A stretch of 64,000 nt of DNA from JAPOUP01 sp965201085 (GTDB lineage: Bacteria; Pseudomonadota; Alphaproteobacteria; Rhodobacterales; Rhodobacteraceae). Below, piece by piece: positions 29,340 through 39,331 of this stretch. How positions within the stretch are numbered: the first letter of the stretch is position 1; every line of letters begins with the position of its first letter. Position numbers and translations under genes: made by a program. The notes under the pieces are model-generated. The model had not been told where the DNA came from. It ran no database searches and was given only the letters and a program-made list of their open reading frames with translations. The stretch lies in NCBI GenBank assembly GCA_965201085.1, contig CBDAVS010000022.1:62001-126000 (forward strand), in the 5' to 3' direction.

Positions 29340-31125
29340 TAGTGTCCGCCAGAAAACCGCCAAGCTGCGGTTTTTTGCGGTAAATGACGGAATCCGCCTT
29401 GCGAAAAATCACCGGATATGGCAGTCAGGGTATGCCGCGGAATCCGCCAATCCTCCCCTTCAGGAGGCCCCATGCGCAGGGTCCACGACACCCGGCGGCG
29501 GCCCGGCGCCCCCGACATCAGGAGGATCAGGCCGACCGTGAAATCGAGGGACGACATCCCGGCGATCCCGATCGGCCTCCAGGACCCCTGCGGCGACGAA
29601 GGGACCCGAAAGCGGCTGTCCGGGCTTCCGGGCAGGATGGTGCTGCCCGGAAGGAGCAGCCGGGCCGGCGGGCCGGGGATGGAGCCGTTGACCATCCCGG
29701 TCCCCGGCGTGGTCAGGCAGGGTCCCGGGTGCGGTTTCGACCGGCTTCAGGACCTAGCGAACGGGCACTGGACGATCCGGCGAAGGACGAAGGCCGGGCC
29801 ACGGATCATGGGACGGATACGGATACGGATACCGGCGTCCGGTTGACAGCGTGTCGCTCCTCACGCCGGAGCTTCCCGCCGAGGTCGGAAGGATGGTCGT
29901 GGAGAGGGGCCACAGGGTGGCCGGAAAAAAGCCTGGCGCCGCGTTGCGCGGCCGCCGTGATTCCTTCGTGGCCGGGACCGACGTGCATCATCCGACCGGC
30001 CGCAGCCTGCCAATGGACGCGGCGCGGTGCATGGTCCGGGACGTGTCCCGGGCCTGCGGGGGGCTGGGGCCACCCGGCTGGCGGCGGAAGGAATACCTTT
30101 GCGGAAAGCTCCGGAAAGGCTACCTCCGGGTGGCCATGTCACGGCTCGCCAACCCGCGCCCGGGGGACGTGGAGGCGCCGCTCCGGCTGGCCCTGAAGCT
30201 GGCGGACAGGGCGGAGGCCAGCTGCGCGGAGATCGACGGTATGTTGGGCATCCCGGGCCCATCGGACAGTATCCGGGGCTTCATCGGCCATGTCAGGCAC
30301 CGGGCGGACCTGACCGGACGGCGGATCCTGAAGGGAGGGACGGTCCCGCACCGCGGGAAGGTGCACCCGATATCCGGGCCGCACACCCGCTGGATATCGA
30401 AGGGAAAGGCCGGGGTCCCGGTGGAGCCCGGCGTCCCGGTCCGCGTCCCTGAGGACCGTCACGGATTCCTCCCGTACCGTTCGGTGATGTGGGAGGGGAG
30501 CGACGTGGACGTGGCGGTCCCCATGGTGGAGGAGGCGCGGGCCCGGTTCCCCGACCTGTCGGTGGTGAGCTTCGACAGGGGTCCGCACAGCCCCCCGGAC
30601 CGGCTGGGGCCTGCCGGGATGCCGGAGCCGACGCCATGTCGCGGAAAGGCAGGCTGTCGAAGGCGGACCGCGTCCGGGAAAGCGGGGAGGCGTTCCGCGG
30701 GGCGCGGCGCGCCCACGCCGCCGGCGGGTCGGCCATCAACAGCCTGGAGCACCGTGGCCTCGACCGGGTGCGGAGCCACGGAAAGGAGGGTTTCGCCGGC
30801 GCCGTGGCGCTGGCGGTGCTGGCCGCGAACGTCCACCGCCCCGGCCTGATGCCGCCGGCGAGGGAGCGCCCCGTGCTCCCCGCCGCCGCCTGACCGGGGC
30901 GTCCACCGGTGAACCGGCCCATGGAAGGTCCCGCCGCTGCGGGGCCCGGACCGGCGTGCCCGCGGGCCGGCGGAGGCCCGGATGTTCACCATATGTTCCC
31001 GCCCCGACCGTCCCGTCGAACCCCCGGGCGGCGCTCCGACGGGCCCGGCCAGGGTCCCGTGAAGCCGGAATCCACCGGATTCGGCCCGATCCCCGGAAAA
31101 ACACGGGGTTTTCTGGCAGACACTA
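29340..31125 (+). mobile_element. ISNCY-type element D (decayed transposase)
   Basis: Both inverted ends are present, with CTG on each side as a possible 3-base duplication. The transposase begins at 29472 (MRRVHDTRRRPGAPD), loses the frame near 29800 where the HGSWDVDGYEYEY region is shortened, resumes as SLLTPELPAEVGRMVVERGH from 29851, and shifts again near 30640. The catalytic-half motifs PHTRWISKGKAGVPVEPGVP and SVMWEGSDVDVAVPM remain readable. Substitutions against copy A are mostly A-to-G and T-to-C. Confidence 0.87.
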
Positions 31126-31452
31126 CTGTACATATAAAGGACTCCTCAAGCATTGGCCCGCCGGTGAAAATTCCCGGATCCGTGAACATGCAAGCCGAAT
31201 CCGCGACTACTATGCGCCCTGAGCAGTGCAGCACGACACATTGAGTCTTGGGTTGAATGAAGCGACGATCGTTTTCCGAAGACAGCAAATAGTGGCATGA
31301 ACCAGCGGATACTTTTGCGCCCTATAGCAGTCCGAAGTTGAAGTCAGTTAGGGGTTTTCGGCGCTGAAAATAGAAAATCCGCTTGGATGGCTTGAGCGCG
31401 AGTGAGGAAATCGACGCTGAAACAAGTGGGACAGAGCCATCGTGGAATTGAA
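31126..31452. other. Gap between ISNCY-D and IS30 copy 2
   Basis: About 330 bases of native composition. One frame entering from the left reads HWPAGENSRIREHASRIRDYYAP then stops. It may be the 3' end of a chromosomal gene cut by ISNCY-D, but I cannot name it. Confidence 0.3.
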
Positions 31453-32796
31453 CCCCGGCGCCGATCCGAAGCGCAACCCCGGCCCGCCGCCGGAGCGGGG
31501 GCGAAGCCCGGGCGGAGGCGGCGGGCCGGGGTTGAGGGATTTTCCGGCCAGGGACCCGGATCCCACACGGAATGCGGCGGCTGTCCCTTCGGACCGGAGC
31601 GTAACCGGCCTCTCCGGCGGCCGCAGGGCCCCGCGGCGGGAGGTGGCGCGCCTGTCCCGGCAAGGGAGGGGTGGCCCGATCGAAGCCCCGGACGGGCGCG
31701 CCGGAAACCCTCTTTCTCCCCCGCCGTCCGACGGGTCGGGCGTCCTCAGGGAGGCTGCGCCAGTCCGATCGCCTCCGCCGGCGTCAGGTGGCCGAGGGCC
31801 TTGTGATGGCGTGCGTTCAGGATGTCCTGGACCCGCTTCACACGGGCGTCCGTGACCTGCCGCAGGTCGGTCCCCTTCGGAGGATACTGGCGCGGCGGCA
31901 CGTCGGTACGCCCGTTCAGGCCCCGCTCCCGGGAATGGCAGGGCGTCGCGAGGAGGAAGTCCGCCGCCAGCGCCTTCGCCACCTTCGCGCGCTCCGCGAA
32001 CTCCCCGCCGCTGTCCGCCGTGATCGTGTGGACCCTGGCCCCGGGTCCCCCCGGGAGGTCGGTCATCGCCTTTCCGACCACCTCCGCCCCCTTTCCGTGA
32101 ACCCGCCGGAGAGGCGGCCGTTCCGACGCCCGGTCCGCAGGCGACACCACCGCGCCGCCATGGCCCCGCCGATGACGGTGTCCGCGTCCCGGTCGCCGGT
32201 CCTGACCTTCTCCCCGACGGTTTCCAGACGTTCCGTGATGTCCCGCCGGCCCGGGATATGGCCCCGGCCCGCGTGGCGGCCACCCTGCCGCTTCGGCTTC
32301 CTTCCGCGTCGCCGCAGGTGCGTCAAAGGTGTTCCTCCGCCCTTCCCGTCGGCCTGGACGCGGCCGTATATCCGCCGCCTGCCCACCATCCCCGGATCCT
32401 CCGGCCGGAGGCGACCCGGGATCCGTTCCGGGCTCCGGCGCTCCCCGGTGAGCTTCCCCGGCACCGACGGGGCACCGCCCCTCCGCCCGGTGGCCTTCCC
32501 CTGCGCCCGCCTGCGCCTGTATCCCCGACCGCCGCCGCTGCGACGGAGCCCACGCGAAACCGTCGGCGGACCGCGCCCGGGCCGCCGCGCGATGGCCCCG
32601 TTCGAAAGCCCGCCTTTCCCCAGGGCGAAAATCCGGCATCTCCCGTCGAAGGCCGGATGACGGCGGCCCTCGGGCATGACACTCTCCTTGGCTCGTTCAC
32701 CGGGGCTGTCGCCGCTATCCGGCCGATTCGCGATATGCCGCTCCCCCGGCGCGGTTTCCCCCACCTAAGGTGTTGCACTTCAGGCTGGCGCGGGGG
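31453..32796 (-). mobile_element. IS30-family element, copy 2 (broken transposase)
   Basis: The ends match copy 1 with base changes (CCGAAGCGCAACCCC on the left, TGAAGTGCAACACC complement on the right). The transposase is split. The start frame (MPEGRRHPAFDGRC) runs from 32675 to about 32160, and the second half sits in another frame ending near 31746. The catalytic Glu region reads GLNGRTDVPPRQY, so the Glu is lost. The right end truncates the macrodomain gene next to it. Confidence 0.85.
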
Positions 32797-33312
32797 AAAC
32801 GTTAACATTCGTCAGGGAGACATTCTCACCAGCGAAACGGATGCAATAGTCACCGCCGCAAGTCCCCTGATGCTTGGCGGGCGGGGTGTGGACGCCGCCA
32901 TTCATCGTGCCGCCGGATCCGAACCGCACGAACATTGTCTTCGTATGCCCGACGGATATGGGATACGCTGCCCTGTGGGAGAGGCACGTATAACCCCGCC
33001 TGCCAATTGAAGGCTCGGTGGGTGATCCACGCCGTCGGTCCCCATTGTGAAATAGACCGCGATCCAGATAAACTGTTGGAAGCGACCTATCGCAGCGTTC
33101 TCTCGCTGACGCGACAGCATTCTTGCGTTTCGATAGCCTTTCCCGCTATTGCCTGTGGAGTGTATCGTTACGGCCATCAAGACACGGCGGAAGTCGCTTT
33201 GCCCGTTTGCATGGAACCGGACTGGAAAGATATGGAAATCATGTTCTATATTTTCTCAGCCGAAGCATTCACCATCTGGCAACAAACCCTAGAGCGTTTG
33301 CGAGGCGATTGA
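32797..33312 (+). pseudogene. Macrodomain protein (ADP-ribosyl hydrolase type), truncated and frameshifted
   Basis: The reading opens directly after the IS30 end with VNIRQGDILTSETDAIV and GGRGVDAAIHRAAG, the ADP-ribose-binding loop of YmdB-like macrodomains. The usual VNAAN is here VTAAS. The start codon has been displaced by IS30. Near 32990 the frame stops early: ACCCCGCCTGCC stands where one more G would continue ITPACQL. The remainder is intact in the next frame (ARWVIHAVGPH, then SIAFPAIACGVYRYGHQ, ending LERLRGD). This family removes O-acetyl-ADP-ribose or ADP-ribose from proteins, but two lesions make this copy non-functional. Confidence 0.87.
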
Positions 33313-33519
33313 TCCATCACACGATGCTCGTCTCCGTGGATCTATCCCACGATCTTCGATCCGGGCGTGGTTCCGACAGGCTCAATCGGTCACCCACCGT
33401 TCAATCTCCTGTACTTTTCCAACCTGACGAAAATCCACGGCATGGTTCTGGACCGGTCGTTCAGGTCTCACTCGGTCGCCGATACGGGGTGTCGCTTTCG
33501 GTTGGATTGGCCGCTCTGG

Positions 33520-34116
33520 TCAGGGTGCCACAAGAGGCTTGCGCTCACCGATGCGCAATACGTCTGGATCATAAGGTTTGCGGTCGAACACCTGCTGAAC
33601 GCGGTTTGTGAAGTGAGAGATCGGAAGCGTATCGTAGTTGGGGTCAAAGCTAGATTGATCCCAGCGCTCGCAGAATTCCGCGCAGTCGTCGAAATAGAGC
33701 TGTCCGCGATGCTTCTCCCGCTTTTCGGGATCTGCGCCGACATGCCTAGCGTAGTAGACCAGCTGAAAATCGCCATGTTTCTCGACCGTCCAGGAACATT
33801 GTTCTCGCACGAAGGGCCTGAGAATAGCGGCGGCGTATTCGTCGTGGTTGTAGGGGGCGTAAATGTCTCCGATATCATGCAGTAGAGCCGAGACCACCCA
33901 ATCCGTGTCAGCACCGTCTCGCTCAGCCCGTGTTGCTGATTGCAGCGAATGACCTAGCCGCGTGATCTGATAGCCCGATAGACTCTCGTCAAGTTCTACC
34001 AATGCCTTCAATAACCGGTCCGCTGTACCGGCCGCATATTCGGTTTCGTGGACCGTGAGGAAATCATAATCCTCTTTGTCTCCATCCTTCATCTGCGTGA
34101 ATTTCACCTGCTTCAT
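33520..34116 (-). CDS. HD-domain protein, PhnZ-like oxygenase candidate
   Basis: This 198-residue HD-superfamily protein starts behind GGGAG. Putative metal ligands fall in the order seen in PhnZ-type mixed-valent diiron oxygenases: His56 in LGHSLQSA, His80-Asp81 in LLHDIGD, His91 in PYNHDEYAA, and His114 in VEKHGDFQ. A C-terminal WDQSSFDPNYDTLP supplies a possible last Asp. PhnZ cleaves the C-P bond of a hydroxyphosphonate made by a PhyH-family partner. Here a PhyH gene lies upstream on the same strand, separated only by an IS30 element. A plain HD phosphohydrolase cannot be excluded. Confidence 0.72.
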   Translation of the reverse strand: MKQVKFTQMKDGDKEDYDFLTVHETEYAAGTADRLLKALVELDESLSGYQITRLGHSLQSATRAERDGADTDWVVSALLHDIGDIYAPYNHDEYAAAILRPFVREQCSWTVEKHGDFQLVYYARHVGADPEKREKHRGQLYFDDCAEFCERWDQSSFDPNYDTLPISHFTNRVQQVFDRKPYDPDVLRIGERKPLVAP

Positions 34117-34174
34117 CGATAGGCTCCCTCATTTTCGGGTTATCATGTTCGCTGTATTGAACGCTGTTTTCGTA

Positions 34175-35552
34175 CCCCACTTCCAGTCCGAAGTGCAACA
34201 CCGGCCCGCCTCCGGAGCGAGGGCGTGGCCCGAGCGGAGGAGGCGGGCCGGTGTTGAGGGATTTTCCGGCCAGGGCCCCGGATTCCACGCGGAACACGGC
34301 GGCTGTCCCTTCGGATCGGAGCGTAACCGGGCCTCCCGGCGGCGGCAAGGCCCCGCGGCGGGAGGTGGCGCGCCCGTCCGGGCGAGGGAGGGGGTGGCCC
34401 GGCCGAAACCGGGCGGGCGCGCCTGCGGAATTCCCTCTCCCCCGTCGGCCGACGGGGCGAAGCGCCTCAGGGAGGCCGCGCCCGCGCGAAAGCCTCCGCC
34501 GGCGTCAGGTAGCCGGGCGCCTTGCGGGGGCGCGCGTTCAGGATGTCCTGGACCCGCTTCACGCGGGCGTCCGTGACCTGCCGCAGGTCGGTCCCCTTCG
34601 GCAGGTACTGGCGCGGCAGCCCGTTGGTGTGCCCGTTCAGGCCCCGCTCCCACGGGTGGTGGGGCGTCGGGAGGAGGAAATCGGCCGCCGGCGCCTTCGC
34701 CACCTTCGCGTGCCCCGCGAACTCCCTGCCGCTGTCCGCCGTGATCGTGTGGACCCTGGCGCTGAGCCCCTTGAGAAGGTCGGTCATCGCCCCGCCGGCC
34801 GCCTCCGCCCTCTTTCCGTCAACCCGTTGGACAGGCGTGAATTCCGGGCATCTGTCCACAGGCGACACCACCGCACCGCCGTTTCCCCCGCCGATCACCG
34901 TGTCCGCTTCCCAGTCGCCGATTCTCGCCTTCGCCCCGCCCTCTTTCGGGCGCTCCGGGATGTCCCTCCGGCCCGGGATGTGACCCCGGCCCGCGTGGCG
35001 GCCACCCTGCCGGTCCGGTTCCTTTCCCCGCCGCCGCAGGTACCCGCAAGGCGTTCCTCCGTCCCCGCCGTCCGCGCGTACGAGGTCGTATATCCGCTGA
35101 CGGCCGACCATGCCGGGGTCCTCCAGCCGGAGACGCCCCGGGACCTGTTCCGGGCTCCAGCCCTCCTCCAGCTTCGCCACGACCTTCGCCCGGCGCTCCT
35201 CCGTCAGCTTCCCCGGGACCGAAGAGGTCCCGCTCCGGCGCCCGGTGGCCTTCCTCCACGCCTGTCCCTGCCGGTATCCCCGCCCGCCGCCGTCGCGCCG
35301 GATCTCCCGCGATATGGTGGCCGGATGGCGGCCCGGCCGCCCGGCGATGGCCCCGTTCGAAAGCCCGCCTTTCCCCGTCGCGTATATCCGGCATCTTCCG
35401 TCGAAGGTCAGATGACGGTAGCCCTCGGGCATGACACTCTCCTGTCCTGAGCACAGGGACTGTCGCCGTTATCCGGCCGGTTCGCAGGATGCCGCACCCG
35501 AAACGCGGCTTCCCACCATCAACGGTGTCGCACTTCAGAGCGGAACGGGGGG
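34175..35552 (-). mobile_element. IS30-family element, copy 3
   Basis: Both inverted ends are readable (CAGTCCGAAGTGCAACACC on the left, GTGTCGCACTTCAGAGC on the right), with one full-length transposase frame inside. The element sits between the PhyH and HD genes. Without it their spacing would be roughly 100-120 bp. Confidence 0.88.
34467..35432 (-). CDS. IS30-family transposase lacking the catalytic Glu
   Basis: This is an open 321-residue frame from MPEGYRHLTFDGRC, the natural length of the family here, ending AEAFARARPP. The helix-turn-helix GAIAGRPGRHPATISREIRR and the first two acidic residues (GDWEADTVIGG, TADSGREF) are present. The position of the third is GLNGHTNGLPRQY, Gly instead of Glu (one A-to-G change). 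TADNG has also become TADSG. The protein is therefore expected to bind DNA but not catalyse. Confidence 0.85.
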   Translation of the reverse strand: MPEGYRHLTFDGRCRIYATGKGGLSNGAIAGRPGRHPATISREIRRDGGGRGYRQGQAWRKATGRRSGTSSVPGKLTEERRAKVVAKLEEGWSPEQVPGRLRLEDPGMVGRQRIYDLVRADGGDGGTPCGYLRRRGKEPDRQGGRHAGRGHIPGRRDIPERPKEGGAKARIGDWEADTVIGGGNGGAVVSPVDRCPEFTPVQRVDGKRAEAAGGAMTDLLKGLSARVHTITADSGREFAGHAKVAKAPAADFLLPTPHHPWERGLNGHTNGLPRQYLPKGTDLRQVTDARVKRVQDILNARPRKAPGYLTPAEAFARARPP

Positions 35553-35593
35553 CATCAAATCCTGAGGAAGCATTGTCATGCCTCGGACCAAGA

Positions 35594-36487
35594 TCAGTTC
35601 GATACCGCATAAATTCCGGATGTGCCACCCCTGTCCGAACCGCGCATCATTACCTTGGCCTGGGTTTGGCGGACCTGTTCATAGAATTCCAGCGATTGTG
35701 GACTGAAATTCACCTCCGGTACGGGAACATGCGCGAAGTTTCCGAGAGTGTCGGTGCCCCGCGCAGGCATCGCGTAATCCGTCTCTCCCACTTCCTGAGC
35801 GACATCGGGACGGCAGTAACGCACGACAAGTGCTATCCGCCGGTCACTCGACCTGTTCGGTCCAGAACCATGTATGGTCAGGCCGTGATGCAACGACATC
35901 TGTCCGGGATGGATTTCGATCGCGACTTTATCCTCATTGGCCACCTCAACCCTGATCTCCTGACCGCGTGACAGCAGGTTGTTATCATCGAAAGTGTCTT
36001 CGTGTGGGAGGATCGAGTTTTTATGGCTACCTCGAACGAAGTCCATGCAGCCTGACTTGGGTGTTGAAGGCGAAAACGGAATCCAGGCCGTGACCAGACC
36101 CTGCGTCGCGCCAAGGCCCCAATAGGTGAGATCCTGGTGCATTGAGACAATCTGAGTCGTCCGGGGTTCCTTGATGAAGAATTCCGCCGCGTAGATCAGG
36201 ATATCAGGCCCCAGGATGCCCTCGATTACGTCAAGAACACGCGGATCCTTGGCGATTCTCGCCGCCAGTGGCATCACTATATGGGAATTGACGCGCTTAT
36301 AGGTGTTGAGTGGCAAAGGCAGTCCTTTGTTCAGCCATTCCACCTCGATCGCTTCCAGTTCCGCTCTTGCGGCATGACCTTCGTCGGACTCCATAACCGG
36401 GATCGGAAACAGAAAACCGTCATCCCAATACTGCTTGACCTGTTGTTGATTCAGACGGCGCTGGCTTAAGGTAATACTTGGAAGCAT
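35594..36487 (-). CDS. Phytanoyl-CoA dioxygenase family (PhyH) protein
   Basis: This is a 297-residue Fe(II)/2-oxoglutarate dioxygenase. The start at 36487 (MLPSITLSQRRL) follows AAGGAG. The metal triad is visible: His117 and Asp119 in MHQDLTYW, and His206 in TIHGSGPNRS. Arg in NRSSDRRI is placed for 2-oxoglutarate. SGCMDFVRGSHKNSILPHEDTF is a family loop. PhyH enzymes hydroxylate varied substrates, and PhnY, the partner of PhnZ, is one. The downstream HD gene on the same strand makes a PhnY/PhnZ-like phosphonate pathway plausible, though many PhyH genes have other roles. Confidence 0.85.
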   Translation of the reverse strand: MLPSITLSQRRLNQQQVKQYWDDGFLFPIPVMESDEGHAARAELEAIEVEWLNKGLPLPLNTYKRVNSHIVMPLAARIAKDPRVLDVIEGILGPDILIYAAEFFIKEPRTTQIVSMHQDLTYWGLGATQGLVTAWIPFSPSTPKSGCMDFVRGSHKNSILPHEDTFDDNNLLSRGQEIRVEVANEDKVAIEIHPGQMSLHHGLTIHGSGPNRSSDRRIALVVRYCRPDVAQEVGETDYAMPARGTDTLGNFAHVPVPEVNFSPQSLEFYEQVRQTQAKVMMRGSDRGGTSGIYAVSN

Positions 36488-36740
36488 TGGCGATCTCCTT
36501 CTTCGGTTTTCCACCATTTGGCACAGCCTGAGAGTTATGCCTATAGTTGTTGACGGGGCATGAGGGGCGGCATATCAAGGCGGTGAAACGTACGCCGCCA
36601 ATCTCGGAGAGAGAAGGGATATGCCATATGACCGGGGCTACGGTGATACAGTTCGAATGTTCATCGGAATTTTTAACGGATTTGCTGACGGAGGTGATCA
36701 GGGCCGGAGCGAGGGAGTGGCCCGGAGTCGCCGTCGGTAG
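36488..36740 (+). other. Gap with a truncated gene start
   Basis: A plus-strand frame from about 36628 reads MTGATVIQFECSSEFLTDLLTE and VIRAGAREWPGVAVGS, then runs into the IS256 left end. An AGAAGGG lies upstream. It may be the 5' end of a gene divergent from the PhyH gene, cut off by IS256. I do not recognise the family. Confidence 0.35.
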
Positions 36741-37304
36741 TGTCAAATATCTTTCGCGCTTTCTGTTTTCACGCGACGTCGGCTCCCTGGGTTTGATCCG
36801 CAAACAGCGGAGTCATGTTCATATATTTGCGGGTGGACCATTGTGTTCCCGCGATGTGCCTCAATCCGGCCGTGGCCGGATCAAGGCGGGACTTCCCATC
36901 GGGGAACGCTCCGACAACCCGGGAACGACGTCCGATCTCCCGCATGATGCGCTCCAGGGGGTCACTGGTTCCAAGCCTGATCCAATGACTGTCGGGGAAG
37001 CCGTGGTAGGTCAGGGTCCCGTGGCCGTATTCTTCCAGCGGTTCCGCGGCTTTCACCGGTTTCATCGCACACGGACCGGCGATGACGGCCCGCATCTTCC
37101 CGGTCGCCGTCTTCCGGTCCTCCCGGGCGTGGATCGCCTTCGGCATCCTGGATACGTCCCGGACTCCACCCGAAGGCACCGGACCGAAGACATTACGGTG
37201 GAAATGGACGGCGCGGCGTTGCCACCGGGCGTCCGGCGGGAATTCCGCGACGCTTTCCACCAGCCCTCGACAGGCATCGGAAACGATGGGCTGAACGCCC
37301 GTAA

Positions 37305-38331
37305 GAGTTTGAGTCATAAGTCACTGATATGATCAAACCATTGTCTTTCATGGAGCTGACGCCCTCGCCACCCGCCTGGGCGGGAACCGGCGGGCGGCCA
37401 GCGTTCGTTCGTGCCTCACTCACGCCCGGACCGGTGGCGCGTGATGCCTCACCCCGGATGCCGGCGGGTTCCCGCAGAGGCGCCCGCAGTCCTTCGACAG
37501 GCGGCGGCACCGGCCCATCCAGGCGAAGGTCCGCTCCACGGCCCACCGGCGGCAGGGAACCGTGAACCCTTTGACATCCTCCGGTCTTCCGACGGTCCCG
37601 GTCACGTCCGGCAACCCCATCCCCCCAGGCCGCTCCCGCGGCTTCGGACCCGGGTGGCCACCGTCGGCGAACGGCCTGCACACCGTGTGCACACCGTGTG
37701 CACACCGTGGGCACCGTCTCCAGCAGCTCCGCGATCAGGTCCGGTGCGCCGTCCCGGTCCTGGATGTCGGCGGTGTGAACCGTCATGACGGTTGGCGTGC
37801 CGCCGGCGTCCACGATCAGGTGGCTTTTCCTCCCCTTCACCTTCCTGCCGGCGTGGTGGCCGCGGGGCCGCCGCTCTCCGCGGTCCTCACCGACCGGCTG
37901 TCGACCGGGGCGGCGGCCGGCTCCGCGGAGCGCCCCGGACACCGCCGCGCGAGGTCCCGGAGACGATGCGCGATACGCTCCGGGAGCCCGCTCCGCCGCC
38001 ATGCGTGAAAATGGTTCCGGTCGGTGGAAAACGGTGGATATCCAGAGGGTGACGCACGCCACCGGCATCCCGTGGACAGGATATACCGGCCCGCGCCGGA
38101 CACCGACCGAAGGTCGACCCCGCGCGGCCGTCCCATCCTTCCCCGCTTCGGCGGCATCGGCCCGATGACGGTCCATTCGGCGTCGGTCAGGTCATTTTGA
38201 CTGTGGTCGTCCGGGCGCTTATGGATCTGTTGGGTGGTCCTGTCCCAGGGCATGGCTCTCTCCGTATCTGGGTGCGTTCACCAACCGGAATGCCACATCC
38301 TGCGGGACCACTCAACTTATGGAACAAACTC
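37305..38331 (-). mobile_element. IS5-family element, copy 2 (frameshifted)
   Basis: The ends and the TAA repeats (37302-37304 and 38332-38334) match copy 1. The transposase starts at 38253 (MPWDRTTQQIHKRP) but loses frame near 37840 and again near 37690. There a 12-base unit GCACACCGTGTG is repeated about three times (37679-37711), where other copies have one. Downstream DGGHPGPKPRERPGGMG shows several Pro and Gly replacements. It is not functional. It abuts copy 3 with a single shared TAA. Confidence 0.88.
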
Positions 38332-38334
38332 TAA

Positions 38335-39331
38335 GAGTTTGAATCATAAGTCACTGATATCATTAAACTATTGTTTTTCATGGAGTTGACGCCCTCGCCA
38401 CCCGCCTGAGCAGGAACCGGCAGGCGGCCAGCGTTCGGCATCACGCTCGGACCGGTGGCGCGTGATGCCTCACCCCGGATGCCAGCGAGTTCTCGCTGAG
38501 CCTTTCGTAATCTTTCGACAGGCGGCGGCACCGGCCCATCCAGGCGAAGGTCCGCTCCACGACCCAGCGGCGGTAGAGAACAGTGAACCCTTTGACATTC
38601 TTCGGTTTTTCGACGATCCTGATCACGTTCGACAACCCCATCCCCTCAAGCCGCTCCCGCAGCTTCGGACCCGCGTAGCCACCGTCGGCGAACAGCCTAC
38701 ACACCGTGGGCACCGTCTCCAGCAGCTTCGCGATCAGGTCCGGCGCCCCGTCCCGGTCCTGGATGTCGGCGGTGTGAACCGTCATGACGATCGGTGTGCC
38801 GTCGGCGTCCACGATCAGGTGCCTTTTCCTCCCCTTCACCTTCTTCCCGGCGTCGTAGCCGCGGGGCCCGCCGCTCTCCGTGGTCTTCACCGACTGGCTG
38901 TCGATCGAGGCGGCGGTCGGCTCCGCGGAGCGCCCCGAACACCGCCGCGCGAGGTCCCGGAGACGATGCACGAGACGCTCCAGGAGCCCGCTCCGCCGCC
39001 ATGCGTAAAAATAGTTCTGGACGGTGGAAAACGGTGGATATCCAGAGGGTAACGCGCGCCACTGGCATCCCGTGGACAGGATATACCGGCCCGCGTCGAA
39101 CACCGACCGAAGGTCGACCCCGCGCGGCCGTCCCATCCTTCCCTGCTTCGGCAGCATCGGCTCGATGATGGTCCATTCGGCGTCGGTCAGGTCGTTTTGA
39201 CTGTGGTCGTCCGGGCGCTTATGGATCTGTTGGGTGGTCCTGTTCCAGGGCATGGCTCTCTCCGTATTTGGTTGCTTTCACCAACCGGAATGCCACATCC
39301 TGCGGGACCACTCAACTTATGGAACAAACTC
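38335..39331 (-). mobile_element. IS5-family element, copy 3
   Basis: A complete element in the same orientation as copy 2 and joined to it head to tail by TAA (38332-38334), with another TAA at 39332-39334. The block reads TAA-IS5-TAA-IS5-TAA inside the IS256 transposase gene. Confidence 0.9.
38441..39253 (-). CDS. IS5-family transposase with altered C-terminus
   Basis: An open 270-residue frame close to the copy at 48425 (MLPKQGRMGRPRGVDL; DGGYAGPKLRERLEGMG; ERTFAWMGRCRRLSKDYE). The catalytic residues and surrounding motifs match, but the last residues read SGVRHHAPPVRA rather than the intact AWAQLAACRFLLRR ending. Apart from the tail it is the second-best copy in the window. Confidence 0.83.
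   Translation of the reverse strand: MPWNRTTQQIHKRPDDHSQNDLTDAEWTIIEPMLPKQGRMGRPRGVDLRSVFDAGRYILSTGCQWRALPSGYPPFSTVQNYFYAWRRSGLLERLVHRLRDLARRCSGRSAEPTAASIDSQSVKTTESGGPRGYDAGKKVKGRKRHLIVDADGTPIVMTVHTADIQDRDGAPDLIAKLLETVPTVCRLFADGGYAGPKLRERLEGMGLSNVIRIVEKPKNVKGFTVLYRRWVVERTFAWMGRCRRLSKDYERLSENSLASGVRHHAPPVRA

Noticed and set aside
37679..37711. CRISPR-like repeats
   Set aside because: Units are adjacent with no spacers and occur inside an IS5 gene. No CRISPR array or cas gene was found in the window.
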